39,140 nucleotides of DNA from positions 1 to 39,140 of the forward strand of contig DBFBGR010000006.1 of assembly GCA_048201935.1 (NCBI GenBank), read 5' to 3'. How positions within the stretch are numbered: position 1 is the stretch's first letter; each line of letters starts with the position of its first letter. A program made the position numbers and the translations under genes. The stretch comes from MGBC124762 sp048201935. GTDB lineage: Bacteria; Bacillota; Clostridia; Oscillospirales; Oscillospiraceae. Below the pieces are notes generated by a model. It saw only the letters and a list, made by a program, of their open reading frames with translations, was not told the DNA's origin and searched no databases. Shown here piece by piece: positions 30,835 through 38,957 of this stretch.

Positions 30835-32924
30835 GGCTTCTTCACATCCTTCACAGTTGTTTTTACGGCCTTTTTGGCCGGGGTTGCCTTTTTCGCCGCA
30901 GGCTTTTTTGCCGTTGAAGTGGCCGTCTTCTTAGCCGCGGGTTTCTTGGCGGGGGCTTTCTTCGCCGCAGGCTTCTTGGCCGTAGCCTTTTTCGGGCCGG
31001 CGGAGGCGGCCTTGGTCTTTTTCTCCGTAGCCTTTTTGGTGCACTCCAGCACCATAGCGCTCATGGGCGGCACCACGAGGGACACGCTCTGCTCCTGGCC
31101 GTGCATGGCCTCCTTGGCGGTCTTGATGGCGCCCTTCTTGGCCCGGCCCAGGCCGCCGAAGGCGGTGTCGTCGGTGGAGAAGGTGACCTTGTATTCTCCC
31201 GCCACGGGCACGCCGATGCGGTAGTCCTCGTGCATGACAGGGGAGAAGTTGCACACCACCATCACCCACTTGCCCTTCTTGTCGGTGCGGGTAAAGGCGA
31301 TGATGTTGTTGTTGTTGTCGTCGGGCACCAGCCACTGGAAGCCCTCCCAGGAGTAGTCCTGCTCCCACAAAGCGGGGGTCTTGAGGTAGAGGTGGTTCGC
31401 CGCCTTGAAGAAGGCCTGGGTCTGCTGGTGGCGCAGGCCATCCTCGCTGTCCTGGTCCAGCACGAACCAGTCCAGTTCCGCCTCGTAGTGCCACTCGCTC
31501 CAGGAGCCCAGCTCGGTGCCCATGATGGTGAGCTTTTTGCCCGGATGGGTGAGCATGTAGGTGTAGAAGGTCCGCACGCCGGCGTACTTCTGGGGGTCGT
31601 CCCCGGGCATCTTGTTGAGGAGCGAGCCCTTCATGTGCACCACCTCGTCGTGGGAGAGAGGCAACAGGAAGTTTTCCGAGAAGGCGTAGAACAGCGAGAA
31701 GGTGATGTCGTGGTGGTTATACTGGCGGAAGTAGGGGTCCAGGCGGATGTAGTGGAGGATGTCGTTCATCCAGCCCATGTTCCACTTCATATTGAAGCCC
31801 AGGCCGCCCTCCAGACCGCCCTTTTCCACGGGCTTGGTCACATTGGGCCAGGCGGTGGACTCCTCGGCGATCATCATGCAGCCGGGGTGAAGGCGGAACA
31901 TGTGGGTGTTGAGCTTCTGGAGGAAGTCCACCGCCTCCAGGTTCTCGTGGCCGCCGAAGATGTTGGGGCACCACTGCCCGCCCTGGCGGTTGTAGTCCAG
32001 ATAGAGCATGGAGGCCACCGCGTCCACCCGCAGGCCGTCGATGTGGTACTCCTGCATCCAGAAGTTGGCCGAGGAGAAGAGGAAGGAGCGCACCTCGTTG
32101 CGGGCGTAGTCGAAGACCTGGGTGCCCCATTCCTTGTGCTCGCCCTTGCGGGTGTCGGCGTACTCATAAGTAGGCGTGCCGTCAAAGTGGTAAAGGCCGA
32201 AGGCGTCCTTGGGGAAGTGGGCGGGGACCCAGTCCAGGATGACGCCGATGCCCGCTTGGTGGAAGGTGTCGATGAGGTGCATCAGGTCGTGGGGGGTGCC
32301 GAAGCGGCTGGTGGCGGCGAAATAGCCGGTACACTGGTAGCCCCAGGAGGCGTCCAGGGGGTGCTCGGTGATGGGCATGAGCTCCACGTGGGTGAAGCCC
32401 ATCTCCTTCACGTAGCCCGGAAGCTGCTGGGCCATCTCCCGGTAGGAGAGGAACCGGCCCTGGTCCCCTCTGCGCCAGGAGCCCAGATGGACTTCGTAGA
32501 TGTTTAGGGGCTGGTCGTAGACCGGGGTCTTGGCTTTGCGGTCCTGCCAGGCCTTGTCGCCCCACTTGTAGCCCGAGAGGTCATAGAGCTTGCTGGCCGT
32601 GCCCGGGCGGGTCTCGGCGTGGAAGGCGTAGGGGTCGGCCTTCATGTGGACCTGACCGTCGGCGCCGATGACGGCGTATTTGTAGATGTCGTACTGCTGC
32701 AATCCGGCCACATGGACCTCCCACAGCCCGTCCCCCAGGGGGAACATGGTGTGGGCGTTCATGTCCCAGCCGTTAAAATCACCCACCAGGGACACCGCCT
32801 TGGCGTTGGGGGCCCAGACCCGGAAGGTCCAGCCGTCGCCCTCGGGATGGGAGCCCAGGAAGGTATAGGCCGCCACCTCGTCGCCGGAGGTAAAGTGTGG
32901 GAATCTGTGCTTTTTCTGGTCCAT
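30831..32924 (-). CDS. glgB: Glycogen branching enzyme with Lys/Ala-rich C-terminal tail
   Basis: A 697-residue GH13 enzyme that introduces alpha-1,6 branches. An N-terminal CBM48 domain (FRVWAPNAKAVSLVGDFNGWD) precedes the catalytic barrel, with nucleophile Asp301 (GLRVDAVASM), acid Glu354 (MIAEES) and the third aspartate in LSHDEVVH. The catalytic body ends near residue 628. The last 69 residues are a low-complexity tail with 25 lysines, rich in AKKPAAKK-type repeats like histone H1 or bacterial Hc1-type proteins. This tail is not part of usual GlgB. The start at 32924 has GAGGAGG upstream; a start 39 codons earlier would lie on the promoter. First gene of the glycogen operon. Confidence 0.95.
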   Translation of the reverse strand: MDQKKHRFPHFTSGDEVAAYTFLGSHPEGDGWTFRVWAPNAKAVSLVGDFNGWDMNAHTMFPLGDGLWEVHVAGLQQYDIYKYAVIGADGQVHMKADPYAFHAETRPGTASKLYDLSGYKWGDKAWQDRKAKTPVYDQPLNIYEVHLGSWRRGDQGRFLSYREMAQQLPGYVKEMGFTHVELMPITEHPLDASWGYQCTGYFAATSRFGTPHDLMHLIDTFHQAGIGVILDWVPAHFPKDAFGLYHFDGTPTYEYADTRKGEHKEWGTQVFDYARNEVRSFLFSSANFWMQEYHIDGLRVDAVASMLYLDYNRQGGQWCPNIFGGHENLEAVDFLQKLNTHMFRLHPGCMMIAEESTAWPNVTKPVEKGGLEGGLGFNMKWNMGWMNDILHYIRLDPYFRQYNHHDITFSLFYAFSENFLLPLSHDEVVHMKGSLLNKMPGDDPQKYAGVRTFYTYMLTHPGKKLTIMGTELGSWSEWHYEAELDWFVLDQDSEDGLRHQQTQAFFKAANHLYLKTPALWEQDYSWEGFQWLVPDDNNNNIIAFTRTDKKGKWVMVVCNFSPVMHEDYRIGVPVAGEYKVTFSTDDTAFGGLGRAKKGAIKTAKEAMHGQEQSVSLVVPPMSAMVLECTKKATEKKTKAASAGPKKATAKKPAAKKAPAKKPAAKKTATSTAKKPAAKKATPAKKAVKTTVKDVKKP

Positions 32925-33032
32925 GGGGTGCCTCCTCACCGGCCAGGGCCGGGGCCCTCGCCTGCTGGTTTGGTGTTTTGCCGAGGTGAAATTGACCCGG
33001 GGAAAGGGAAAATTCCCCTCAACTTTGGACAT

Positions 33033-33061
33033 ATTATACAACCCAAGGCGGTCATAGTCAA
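33033..33061 (-). promoter_or_regulatory. Promoter of the glgBCDA operon
   Basis: Minus strand -35 TTGACT (33056-33061), 17-nt spacer, perfect -10 TATAAT (33033-33038). The start would be near 33026, giving a leader of about 100 nt with a small hairpin GGGGAA/TTCCCC-like element. No CcpA-type cre site was identified with confidence. Confidence 0.88.
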
Positions 33062-33093
33062 GAGTGAATCAGCATTCTTTCCAAAAAAATTAT

Positions 33094-33801
33094 TCACACC
33101 TGTGGCGAATCGTCCGCCATCATGGCGTGGAGACACTCCAGCGCGTCGTGGAGCCCGCCGATGCGGTCGATGAGGCCCAGCTCCACCGCCTCTTGGCCGT
33201 AGATGACGCTGCCCACGTCGGCGGCCAGTTCGCCGGTGGCCATCATCAGCCGGGTAAAGGCCTGCTTGTCCACCCGGGAGTTGGCGGTGACGAACTCGAT
33301 GATGCGCTCTTGGATGCGTTGGAAGTAGCTGAAGGTCTGGGGCACAGCGATGACCATGCCGTTCATGCGCACGGGGTGGATGGTCATGGCCGCCGAGGGG
33401 ACGATGAAGGACCGCTTGGCCGACACCGCCAACGGCACGCCGATGGAGTGGCCGCCGCCCAGCACCAGGGACACCGTGGGCTTTTTCATCCCGGCGATGA
33501 GCTCAGCGATGGCAAGGCCCGCTTCGATGTCGCCGCCTACGGTGTTGAGCAAGATGAGCAGACCGTCCACGTCCTCGCTCTCCTCCACGCTGGCGAGCAA
33601 AGGCAACACGTGCTCATATTTGGTGGACTTGGCGCTGGGGGGCAGGAGCTGGTGGCCCTCGATCTGGCCCACGATGGTCAGGGTGTGGATGGTGCCTCGG
33701 GCGGTACGGATGGTGGCGCTGCCCAGGTCGATGATGTCCTGGACCTGCTGGGCGCGCTCGTCGCTTTCCTCCTGGGGCTGGGTAGGTCCGGTCTCGTCCA
33801 T
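33094..33801 (-). CDS. ClpP-class serine protease, TepA-like
   Basis: A 235-residue ClpP/crotonase-fold protease resembling Bacillus TepA (YmfB), described as a translocation-enhancing protein, and related to SppA-type signal peptide peptidases. The fold is visible as LLILLNTVGGDIEAGLAIAELI and LVLGGGHSIGVPLAVSAKRS, with probable nucleophile Ser119. Probable catalytic His142 lies in AAMTIHPVRMNG. No signal peptide or membrane segment is present; the first 30 residues are acidic and Gln-rich. The RBS AGGAGGG precedes the ATG at 33801. The gene is divergent from the HExxH gene and ends beside the glg promoter; a run of seven U follows the stop, but with only a weak hairpin. Confidence 0.82.
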   Translation of the reverse strand: MDETGPTQPQEESDERAQQVQDIIDLGSATIRTARGTIHTLTIVGQIEGHQLLPPSAKSTKYEHVLPLLASVEESEDVDGLLILLNTVGGDIEAGLAIAELIAGMKKPTVSLVLGGGHSIGVPLAVSAKRSFIVPSAAMTIHPVRMNGMVIAVPQTFSYFQRIQERIIEFVTANSRVDKQAFTRLMMATGELAADVGSVIYGQEAVELGLIDRIGGLHDALECLHAMMADDSPQV

Positions 33802-33886
33802 AAAAGAGCCCTCCTGACATGGTTTTCCTTAGTATGGCGCAAAGGGGCAAAGCCATGCATACCACCTGCCGCAGTCTATTTTCTCC

Positions 33887-33916
33887 TTGCGCTCCGGGGG
33901 AGACATACCTTATAAT
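33887..33916 (+). promoter_or_regulatory. Promoter of the HExxH membrane protein gene
   Basis: -35 TTGCGC (33887-33892), 18-nt spacer, -10 TATAAT (33911-33916), about 34 nt upstream of the start codon. Confidence 0.75.
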
Positions 33917-33949
33917 ATAAGCGGATCAACGAGAGGGGAGGGAAGGCTC

Positions 33950-34351
33950 ATGGCTTTTTTGCGGCTGCTGGTCCAGTGGACCTGGGGTCTGCCCCAGACG
34001 CTGCTGGGGAGCCTTGTGTACCTTTCCTTGTGCCGGCGGAGCCTGGAGGACCCGGGCGGCGCGCGGGAAAACGGGGCCTTCGTCACCCGCTGGCCCTTTG
34101 AGCGGGGGGTGTCCCTGGGCTACTTCATCTTTGTGCCCCGGGACGCCGACGCCCGGCTGGTCCGCCACGAGCAGGGCCACAGCCTTCAGTCCCTGGCCCT
34201 GGGGCCGCTCTACCTTTTGGTCATCGGCCTGCCGTCGCTCATCTGGGCGGGGCTGCCTGCCCTGGAGCGCCGCCGCGCCCGCCGGGGCATGTCCTACTAC
34301 GCCTTCTACACCGAGCGCTGGGCGGACCGCTGGGGCGGCGTGGCCAGGTAG
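33950..34351 (+). CDS. Small HExxH/ExxAD membrane-associated protein, putative metalloprotease
   Basis: A 133-residue protein of no named family that I recognise. It has an N-terminal amphipathic or hydrophobic segment (about 3-28), a zinc-protease-like HEQGH motif (His73, Glu74, His77), a hydrophobic segment at about 82-104, and TERWADRWGG at 121-130. Glu122 and Asp126 in an ExxAD arrangement recall the third zinc ligand of gluzincins of the M48 (HtpX/Ste24) type. If that holds, this is a minimal membrane zinc protease of about 15 kDa. The ATG at 33950 follows GGGAGGGAAGG. It has its own promoter, and metA downstream has another. Confidence 0.7.
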   Translation: MAFLRLLVQWTWGLPQTLLGSLVYLSLCRRSLEDPGGARENGAFVTRWPFERGVSLGYFIFVPRDADARLVRHEQGHSLQSLALGPLYLLVIGLPSLIWAGLPALERRRARRGMSYYAFYTERWADRWGGVAR

Positions 34352-34354
34352 CCC

Positions 34355-34383
34355 TTGCGCCGGCCTGGAAAGTATATTATAAT
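34355..34383 (+). promoter_or_regulatory. Promoter of metA
   Basis: -35 TTGCGC (34355-34360), 17-nt spacer, -10 TATAAT (34378-34383). It starts 4 nt after the preceding stop codon. The leader is only about 30 nt, so there is no room for a SAM riboswitch or T-box. Confidence 0.8.
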
Positions 34384-34418
34384 GTAAGGTGACTACACGC
34401 TGGAGGGAGGTCCCGCCC

Positions 34419-35333
34419 ATGCCCATCCGCATCCCCGACGCTCTGCCCGCCCGGGAGCTGCTGGAGGCCGAGAACATCTTCACCATGACCGAGTACCGGG
34501 CCTTTCACCAGGACATCCGGCCCTTGAAGGTGCTTATCTTGAACCTGATGCCCACCAAGATCGTCACCGAGACCCAGCTACTCAGGAAGCTCTCCAACAC
34601 GCCGCTGCAGATCCAGGTGGAGCTGCTGCAGACGGCCAGCTATGTGGGCCACTACACCGACCCCAGCCATCTGGACACCTTTTATACCACATTCGACGAG
34701 ATAAAAAACCAGAAATATGACGGCATGATCATCACCGGCGCGCCGGTGGAGAACCTGGAGTTTGACCAGGTGGACTACTGGGAGGAGCTGTGCGCCATCA
34801 TGGACTGGACCCGGACCCACGTCCACTCCACCCTCCACATCTGCTGGGGCGCCCAGGCCGGCCTTTTTTACCACTACGGCGTGCCCAAGCATGCCCTTCG
34901 CAACAAACTCTTTGGCGTTTTCCCACACCGGGTGCTGCGGCCCAACTCCCCGCTGTTTCGGGGCTTTGACGACGTGTTCTGGGTGCCCCACTCCCGCTAC
35001 ACCGAGGTGTGGGAGTCCGATATCCGCGCCGCGGAGGGACTGGAGCTGCTGGCGGTGTCGGAGGAGGCGGGGGTCTTCGCCGTCAAGAGCCGGGACAACC
35101 GCCAGTTCTTCCTTACCGGCCACCCCGAGTACGACCCGGACACCCTGTCCCTGGAGTACCAGCGCGACCGGGACAAGGGTCTTCCCATCGACCTGCCCGC
35201 CCACTATTTCCCCGGCGACGACCCCAGCCAGACGCCCATGGTCCAATGGCGTTCCGCCGCCCAGCTTTTGTACACCAACTGGCTCAACTACTACGTCTAT
35301 CAGACCACGCCCTACGATGTGCGGGACATCTGA
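34419..35333 (+). CDS. metA: Homoserine O-acetyltransferase, MetA type
   Basis: A 304-residue enzyme of the MetA family that activates homoserine for methionine synthesis. Catalytic residues are Cys142 (LHICWGAQAG), His235 and Glu237 (LTGHPEYDP). The acyl-donor position is Glu111 (GAPVENLEF). In characterised MetA proteins a glutamate at this position gives acetyl-CoA specificity, whereas glycine gives succinyl-CoA. So the product should be O-acetylhomoserine despite the HTS-type sequence. The start at 34419 follows GGAGGGAGG and gives the standard N-terminus MPIRIPDALPA. It is probably a single gene; no met neighbours are present. Confidence 0.93.
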   Translation: MPIRIPDALPARELLEAENIFTMTEYRAFHQDIRPLKVLILNLMPTKIVTETQLLRKLSNTPLQIQVELLQTASYVGHYTDPSHLDTFYTTFDEIKNQKYDGMIITGAPVENLEFDQVDYWEELCAIMDWTRTHVHSTLHICWGAQAGLFYHYGVPKHALRNKLFGVFPHRVLRPNSPLFRGFDDVFWVPHSRYTEVWESDIRAAEGLELLAVSEEAGVFAVKSRDNRQFFLTGHPEYDPDTLSLEYQRDRDKGLPIDLPAHYFPGDDPSQTPMVQWRSAAQLLYTNWLNYYVYQTTPYDVRDI

Positions 35334-35409
35334 GCAAGAAGGGGCTGTACTTTTTTGAGGAAAGATGATAGAATAGCTCGAATTCAGTGTAAGAAAGGGG
35401 CCTCCACCT

Positions 35410-38400
35410 ATGCGCGCGCCTAAAAGAAAGACCTGGCAAAACATTGTCATCATCCTGCTTTTGCTGTGCGCCATCATCGCGTTGTTCCAGTGGTACACCG
35501 TGTCCAACAACCACCGCATCGAGGAGCAGAATCTGAACTACGCCATGGATTCGACCCGGCAGATGGGCGCGCGCATCCAAAGCGAGCTCGACAACACCCT
35601 GCTGCGCATCCGCAACTATGCCTATTTGCTGGGCGACGGCGACAGCGAGCTGACCCCGGTGACCACCCAACTGCTGGCGGGGATGGAGAAAAACGCCACC
35701 TTCGACGCCATCCGCTATGTGGATGACCAAGGCGTCACGCTGACCTCCAGCGGCGAGACCTTCGACTGCTCCGACCGGGAGTATTTCCTCCGGGGCATTC
35801 AGGGTGAGAGCGGCTACGATGTGGACTTTGAAGCGGACAAGACCCAGCAGCGCAGCATGGTCTTTTTCGCCCCGATCCGCTATGGCGACCGGGTCATCGG
35901 CGTGCTCACCGGCCGCTACCGGGCGGAGGCATACCTCCAAAATATGCTCCAGGCCAGCTACTTCGGCGCCGAGGCCCAGGTCTACCTCTGCGACGCCAAG
36001 GGCGAGGCCTTTGCCTCCTCCTGCGGCGAGGCCCACCCGGGCTTTTTGCCCGACAACCTGAAGGCCGATGGGGTCATCGGCGACCAGACCGCCCGCGGCC
36101 TGGAGGCCATCTTCGCCGGCGAGGCCGACGAGGGCAGCTTCCGCTGCGTAGAGGGCAGCAGCGTGGACAACGTCTGCGCGCTGCGGGTGCCGGATACGGA
36201 CTGCGTCCTGGTCCAGACCTTCCCCCAGAGCGTGACCCGCACCATGACCCGTTCCGCCAACGGCACGGGTATGCTGTTGGAGGCCATCCTCATCGGGCTC
36301 TTTGTGCTCTACATCCTCTTCCTGGTCATCCGCGCGGGCAAGGACCGGCGCAAGCTCCAGCGGGAAAATAAGGAGATGGGCTACGTCATCAACGGCGTGA
36401 CCACCCTCTTCTCCCGCTTTACCCTGGTGGACCTGGAGGAGGGGACCTACCGTTTCCTGGCCGGGACCGCCCCGGAGCGGATGGGCCTGGCCAGCTCCGG
36501 GCGCTATGAGGACTTCGCGGAGTACCTGTGCGGCTATCTGTCCAGCGAGTCCGACCGCCAGCGCTTCGCCCGGCAGTTTACCCGCCAGGCCATCCGCCAG
36601 GACCTGGCAGACACCAGCGACATCCAGTATGAGTACCAGCTCAGCCGCGGCGACGGCGTCGCCACCTGGGAGCATATCAACATCGTCTGCATCGAGCGCG
36701 AGGACGGGGAGGTCAGTAAGGCGCTGATCCTCCGCCAGGACATCACCGAGCTCAAGGAGAAGGAGCTGGCCGCCCAGGCCGAGGTGGCCCAGGCCAACCG
36801 CAAGGAGCGTCAGTACCGCGTGGCCATCACCTCCACCGCCTTCAGCACCTTTGAGTTTAACCTGACCCAGGACCGCATCGAGCAGGATGTCGTCTGTGAG
36901 GTGGACGGACAGCAGATCTCCCTTTTGGAGCGGGCGGGGCTGTCGGCGCCCTGCGCGGCCTCGGAGTGCTTTGACAAGTGGCGCGCCTCTGTTTTGGAGG
37001 AGTCCCTGGAGGACTATAACGCCACGCTGGACCTGGCCCGGCTGAAGGAGCACTTTGACCAGGGCGAGGCCGAGGTGGTGGTGGATTACTGGAGCGCTAT
37101 GGGCAAGGACGGCGGGCAGATGTGCGTGCGCCAATCCTTTATTATGGCCAAGGACGACACCACCGGCGACATCATGGTCATGGTGGTCTCCCGGGACATC
37201 ACCGAGCAGGTCCAGAAGCAGCGCGAGCAGACCCAGGCCCTCCAGGACGCGCTGATGCAGGCCCAGCACGCCAACAACGCCAAGACCACCTTCCTGTCCA
37301 ACATGTCCCACGACATCCGCACCCCCATGAACGCCATTATCGGCTTCACCACCCTGGCCGTTACCCACATCGACAATAAAAACCAGGTCCAGGACTGCCT
37401 GCAGAAGGTCCTGTCCTCCAGCAACCACCTTTTGAGTCTCATCAACGACATCCTGGACATGAGCCGCATCGAGAGCGGCAAGATCCAGATCCTGGAGCAG
37501 GAGTGCAACATCTCCGAGCTGACCCATAACCTGGTGAACATCATCCAGCCCCAGGTAAAGGCCAAGAAGCTGGAGCTGTTCATCGACACCTTCGACGTGA
37601 ACAACGAGGACGTGATCGCCGACAGCCTCAAGCTCAGCCAGATCTTTGTCAACCTGCTGAGCAACGCCGTGAAGTACACCCCCGCCGGCGGCACGGTGAG
37701 CTTCCGCATCAAGCAGCAGACCACCTTCCACCGGGGCTATGGCGACTATGTCTTCATCGTCAAGGACAACGGCATCGGTATGTCCCCGGAGTTCGTGGAG
37801 CACATCTTCGAGCCCTTCGAGCGGGAGGCCAGCGCCACCAAGTCGGGCATCCAGGGCAGCGGCCTGGGCATGGCCATCACCAAGAACATCGTGGAGATGA
37901 TGGGCGGCACCATCACCGTCCAGAGCGAAAAGGGCAAGGGCAGCGAGTTCCGGGTGGAGCTGAGCCTGAAGCTCCAGGACGTGGAGAAGAACGCCGCTGA
38001 GATCAAGGAGCTCCAGGGCCTGCGGGCCCTGGTGGTGGACGACGACTGCGACAGCTGCGAGAGCGTCAGCCGGATGCTCACCCAGATCGGCCTGCGCTCG
38101 GAGTGGACCATCTCCGGCCGGGAGGCGGTCCACCGGGCCAAGAGCGCCTACAACGAGGGCGACGCCTACCACACCTACATCATCGACTGGCAGATGCCTG
38201 AGATGAGCGGCGTGGAGACCACCCGCCGCATCCGGGCCGCCATCGGCGACGACGCGCCCATCGTCATCCTCACCGCCTACGACTGGACCGAGATCGAGGA
38301 GGAGGCCAAGGAGGCCGGCGTTACCGCCTTCTGCGCCAAGCCCCTGTTCATGTCCGACCTGAAATCCGTGCTGCTGGCCGCTAACGACCTGGGAGAGCGG

Positions 38401-38814
38401 GAGATCGTCCAGGAATGGACCCAAGCGGACTTCACCGGCAAGCGGGTGCTGTTGGTGGAGGACAACGAGCTCAACCGGGAGATCGCCCAGTCCATCCTGG
38501 AGGAGACCGGCTTCCAGGTGGAGACCGCCCCCGACGGCACCGACGCTGTGGAGATGATGACCCGGGCCCCCGAGGGGTATTACGACGCTATCTTGATGGA
38601 TGTGCAGATGCCCGTCATGGACGGCTACGAGGCCACCCGCACCATCCGCTCTATGGCCCGGGAGGACGTGAAGGTCATCCCCATCATCGCCATGACCGCC
38701 AACGCCATGGAGGAAGACAAGGAGGCCGCGCTGAAAAACGGCATGAACGCCCACATCGCCAAGCCTTTGGACATCGACCTCTTTATGCGGGTCCTGGGAA
38801 AATTCCTGGGCTGA
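35410..38814 (+). CDS. Hybrid sensor histidine kinase with two receiver domains
   Basis: A 1134-residue membrane sensor kinase. It has a first membrane helix (11-30), an extracellular dCACHE-like sensing domain (about 31-285; motif SDREYFLRGIQG), and a second helix (287-308). Two PAS-like regions follow (about 320-460 and 480-600). A HisKA domain with phospho-acceptor His634 (SHDIRTPMNAI) comes next, then an ATPase domain with N-box LSQIFVNLLSNAVKYTP and G boxes VKDNGIGM and GSGLGMAI. Two receivers end the protein, with Asp926 (IIDWQMPEMSG) and Asp1064 (MDVQMPVMDG). No DNA-binding output domain or adjacent regulator gene is present. Phospho-output probably passes to a separate HPt or regulator. 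The ligand is unknown. RBS AAAGGGG. Confidence 0.94.
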   Translation: MRAPKRKTWQNIVIILLLLCAIIALFQWYTVSNNHRIEEQNLNYAMDSTRQMGARIQSELDNTLLRIRNYAYLLGDGDSELTPVTTQLLAGMEKNATFDAIRYVDDQGVTLTSSGETFDCSDREYFLRGIQGESGYDVDFEADKTQQRSMVFFAPIRYGDRVIGVLTGRYRAEAYLQNMLQASYFGAEAQVYLCDAKGEAFASSCGEAHPGFLPDNLKADGVIGDQTARGLEAIFAGEADEGSFRCVEGSSVDNVCALRVPDTDCVLVQTFPQSVTRTMTRSANGTGMLLEAILIGLFVLYILFLVIRAGKDRRKLQRENKEMGYVINGVTTLFSRFTLVDLEEGTYRFLAGTAPERMGLASSGRYEDFAEYLCGYLSSESDRQRFARQFTRQAIRQDLADTSDIQYEYQLSRGDGVATWEHINIVCIEREDGEVSKALILRQDITELKEKELAAQAEVAQANRKERQYRVAITSTAFSTFEFNLTQDRIEQDVVCEVDGQQISLLERAGLSAPCAASECFDKWRASVLEESLEDYNATLDLARLKEHFDQGEAEVVVDYWSAMGKDGGQMCVRQSFIMAKDDTTGDIMVMVVSRDITEQVQKQREQTQALQDALMQAQHANNAKTTFLSNMSHDIRTPMNAIIGFTTLAVTHIDNKNQVQDCLQKVLSSSNHLLSLINDILDMSRIESGKIQILEQECNISELTHNLVNIIQPQVKAKKLELFIDTFDVNNEDVIADSLKLSQIFVNLLSNAVKYTPAGGTVSFRIKQQTTFHRGYGDYVFIVKDNGIGMSPEFVEHIFEPFEREASATKSGIQGSGLGMAITKNIVEMMGGTITVQSEKGKGSEFRVELSLKLQDVEKNAAEIKELQGLRALVVDDDCDSCESVSRMLTQIGLRSEWTISGREAVHRAKSAYNEGDAYHTYIIDWQMPEMSGVETTRRIRAAIGDDAPIVILTAYDWTEIEEEAKEAGVTAFCAKPLFMSDLKSVLLAANDLGEREIVQEWTQADFTGKRVLLVEDNELNREIAQSILEETGFQVETAPDGTDAVEMMTRAPEGYYDAILMDVQMPVMDGYEATRTIRSMAREDVKVIPIIAMTANAMEEDKEAALKNGMNAHIAKPLDIDLFMRVLGKFLG

Positions 38815-38838
38815 ACCACAAGATAAGGTATCCCGTTG

Positions 38839-38884
38839 CCATCGCCCCGCCCCCGGCCTACAGCCTGTGGGAGCGGGGCGATGG
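38839..38884 (+). terminator. Terminator-like hairpin after the sensor kinase
   Basis: A perfect 12-bp stem CCATCGCCCCGC/GCGGGGCGATGG with a 22-nt loop that can fold further. Only TTTACAT follows, so the U tract is weak, but the position is right for ending the kinase transcript. Confidence 0.7.
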
Positions 38885-38922
38885 TTTACATAAAAAACTT
38901 TTCAAAAAAGTTCAGAAAGTTC

Positions 38923-38951
38923 TTGACATTCCCCCTTGGCTTTGGTATGAT
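38923..38951 (+). promoter_or_regulatory. Very strong promoter with upstream A-tracts
   Basis: Perfect -35 TTGACA (38923-38928), 17-nt spacer, -10 TATGAT (38946-38951) preceded by TGG. A/T tracts at 38891-38920 look like an UP element. This architecture is typical of rRNA operons and other highly expressed RNA genes. Confidence 0.85.
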
Positions 38952-38957
38952 AATCGG

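Noticed and set aside
32925..33041. 39-codon N-terminal extension of GlgB
   Set aside because: It overlaps the -10 of the operon promoter. The ATG at 32924 has GAGGAGG directly upstream.
34384..34418. SAM riboswitch or T-box before metA
   Set aside because: The leader is only about 30 nt, too short, and contains no matching motifs.
35284..38754. 1156-codon minus-strand frame opposite the sensor kinase
   Set aside because: Antisense artefact of GC-rich codon structure; no ribosome binding site or recognisable domain.
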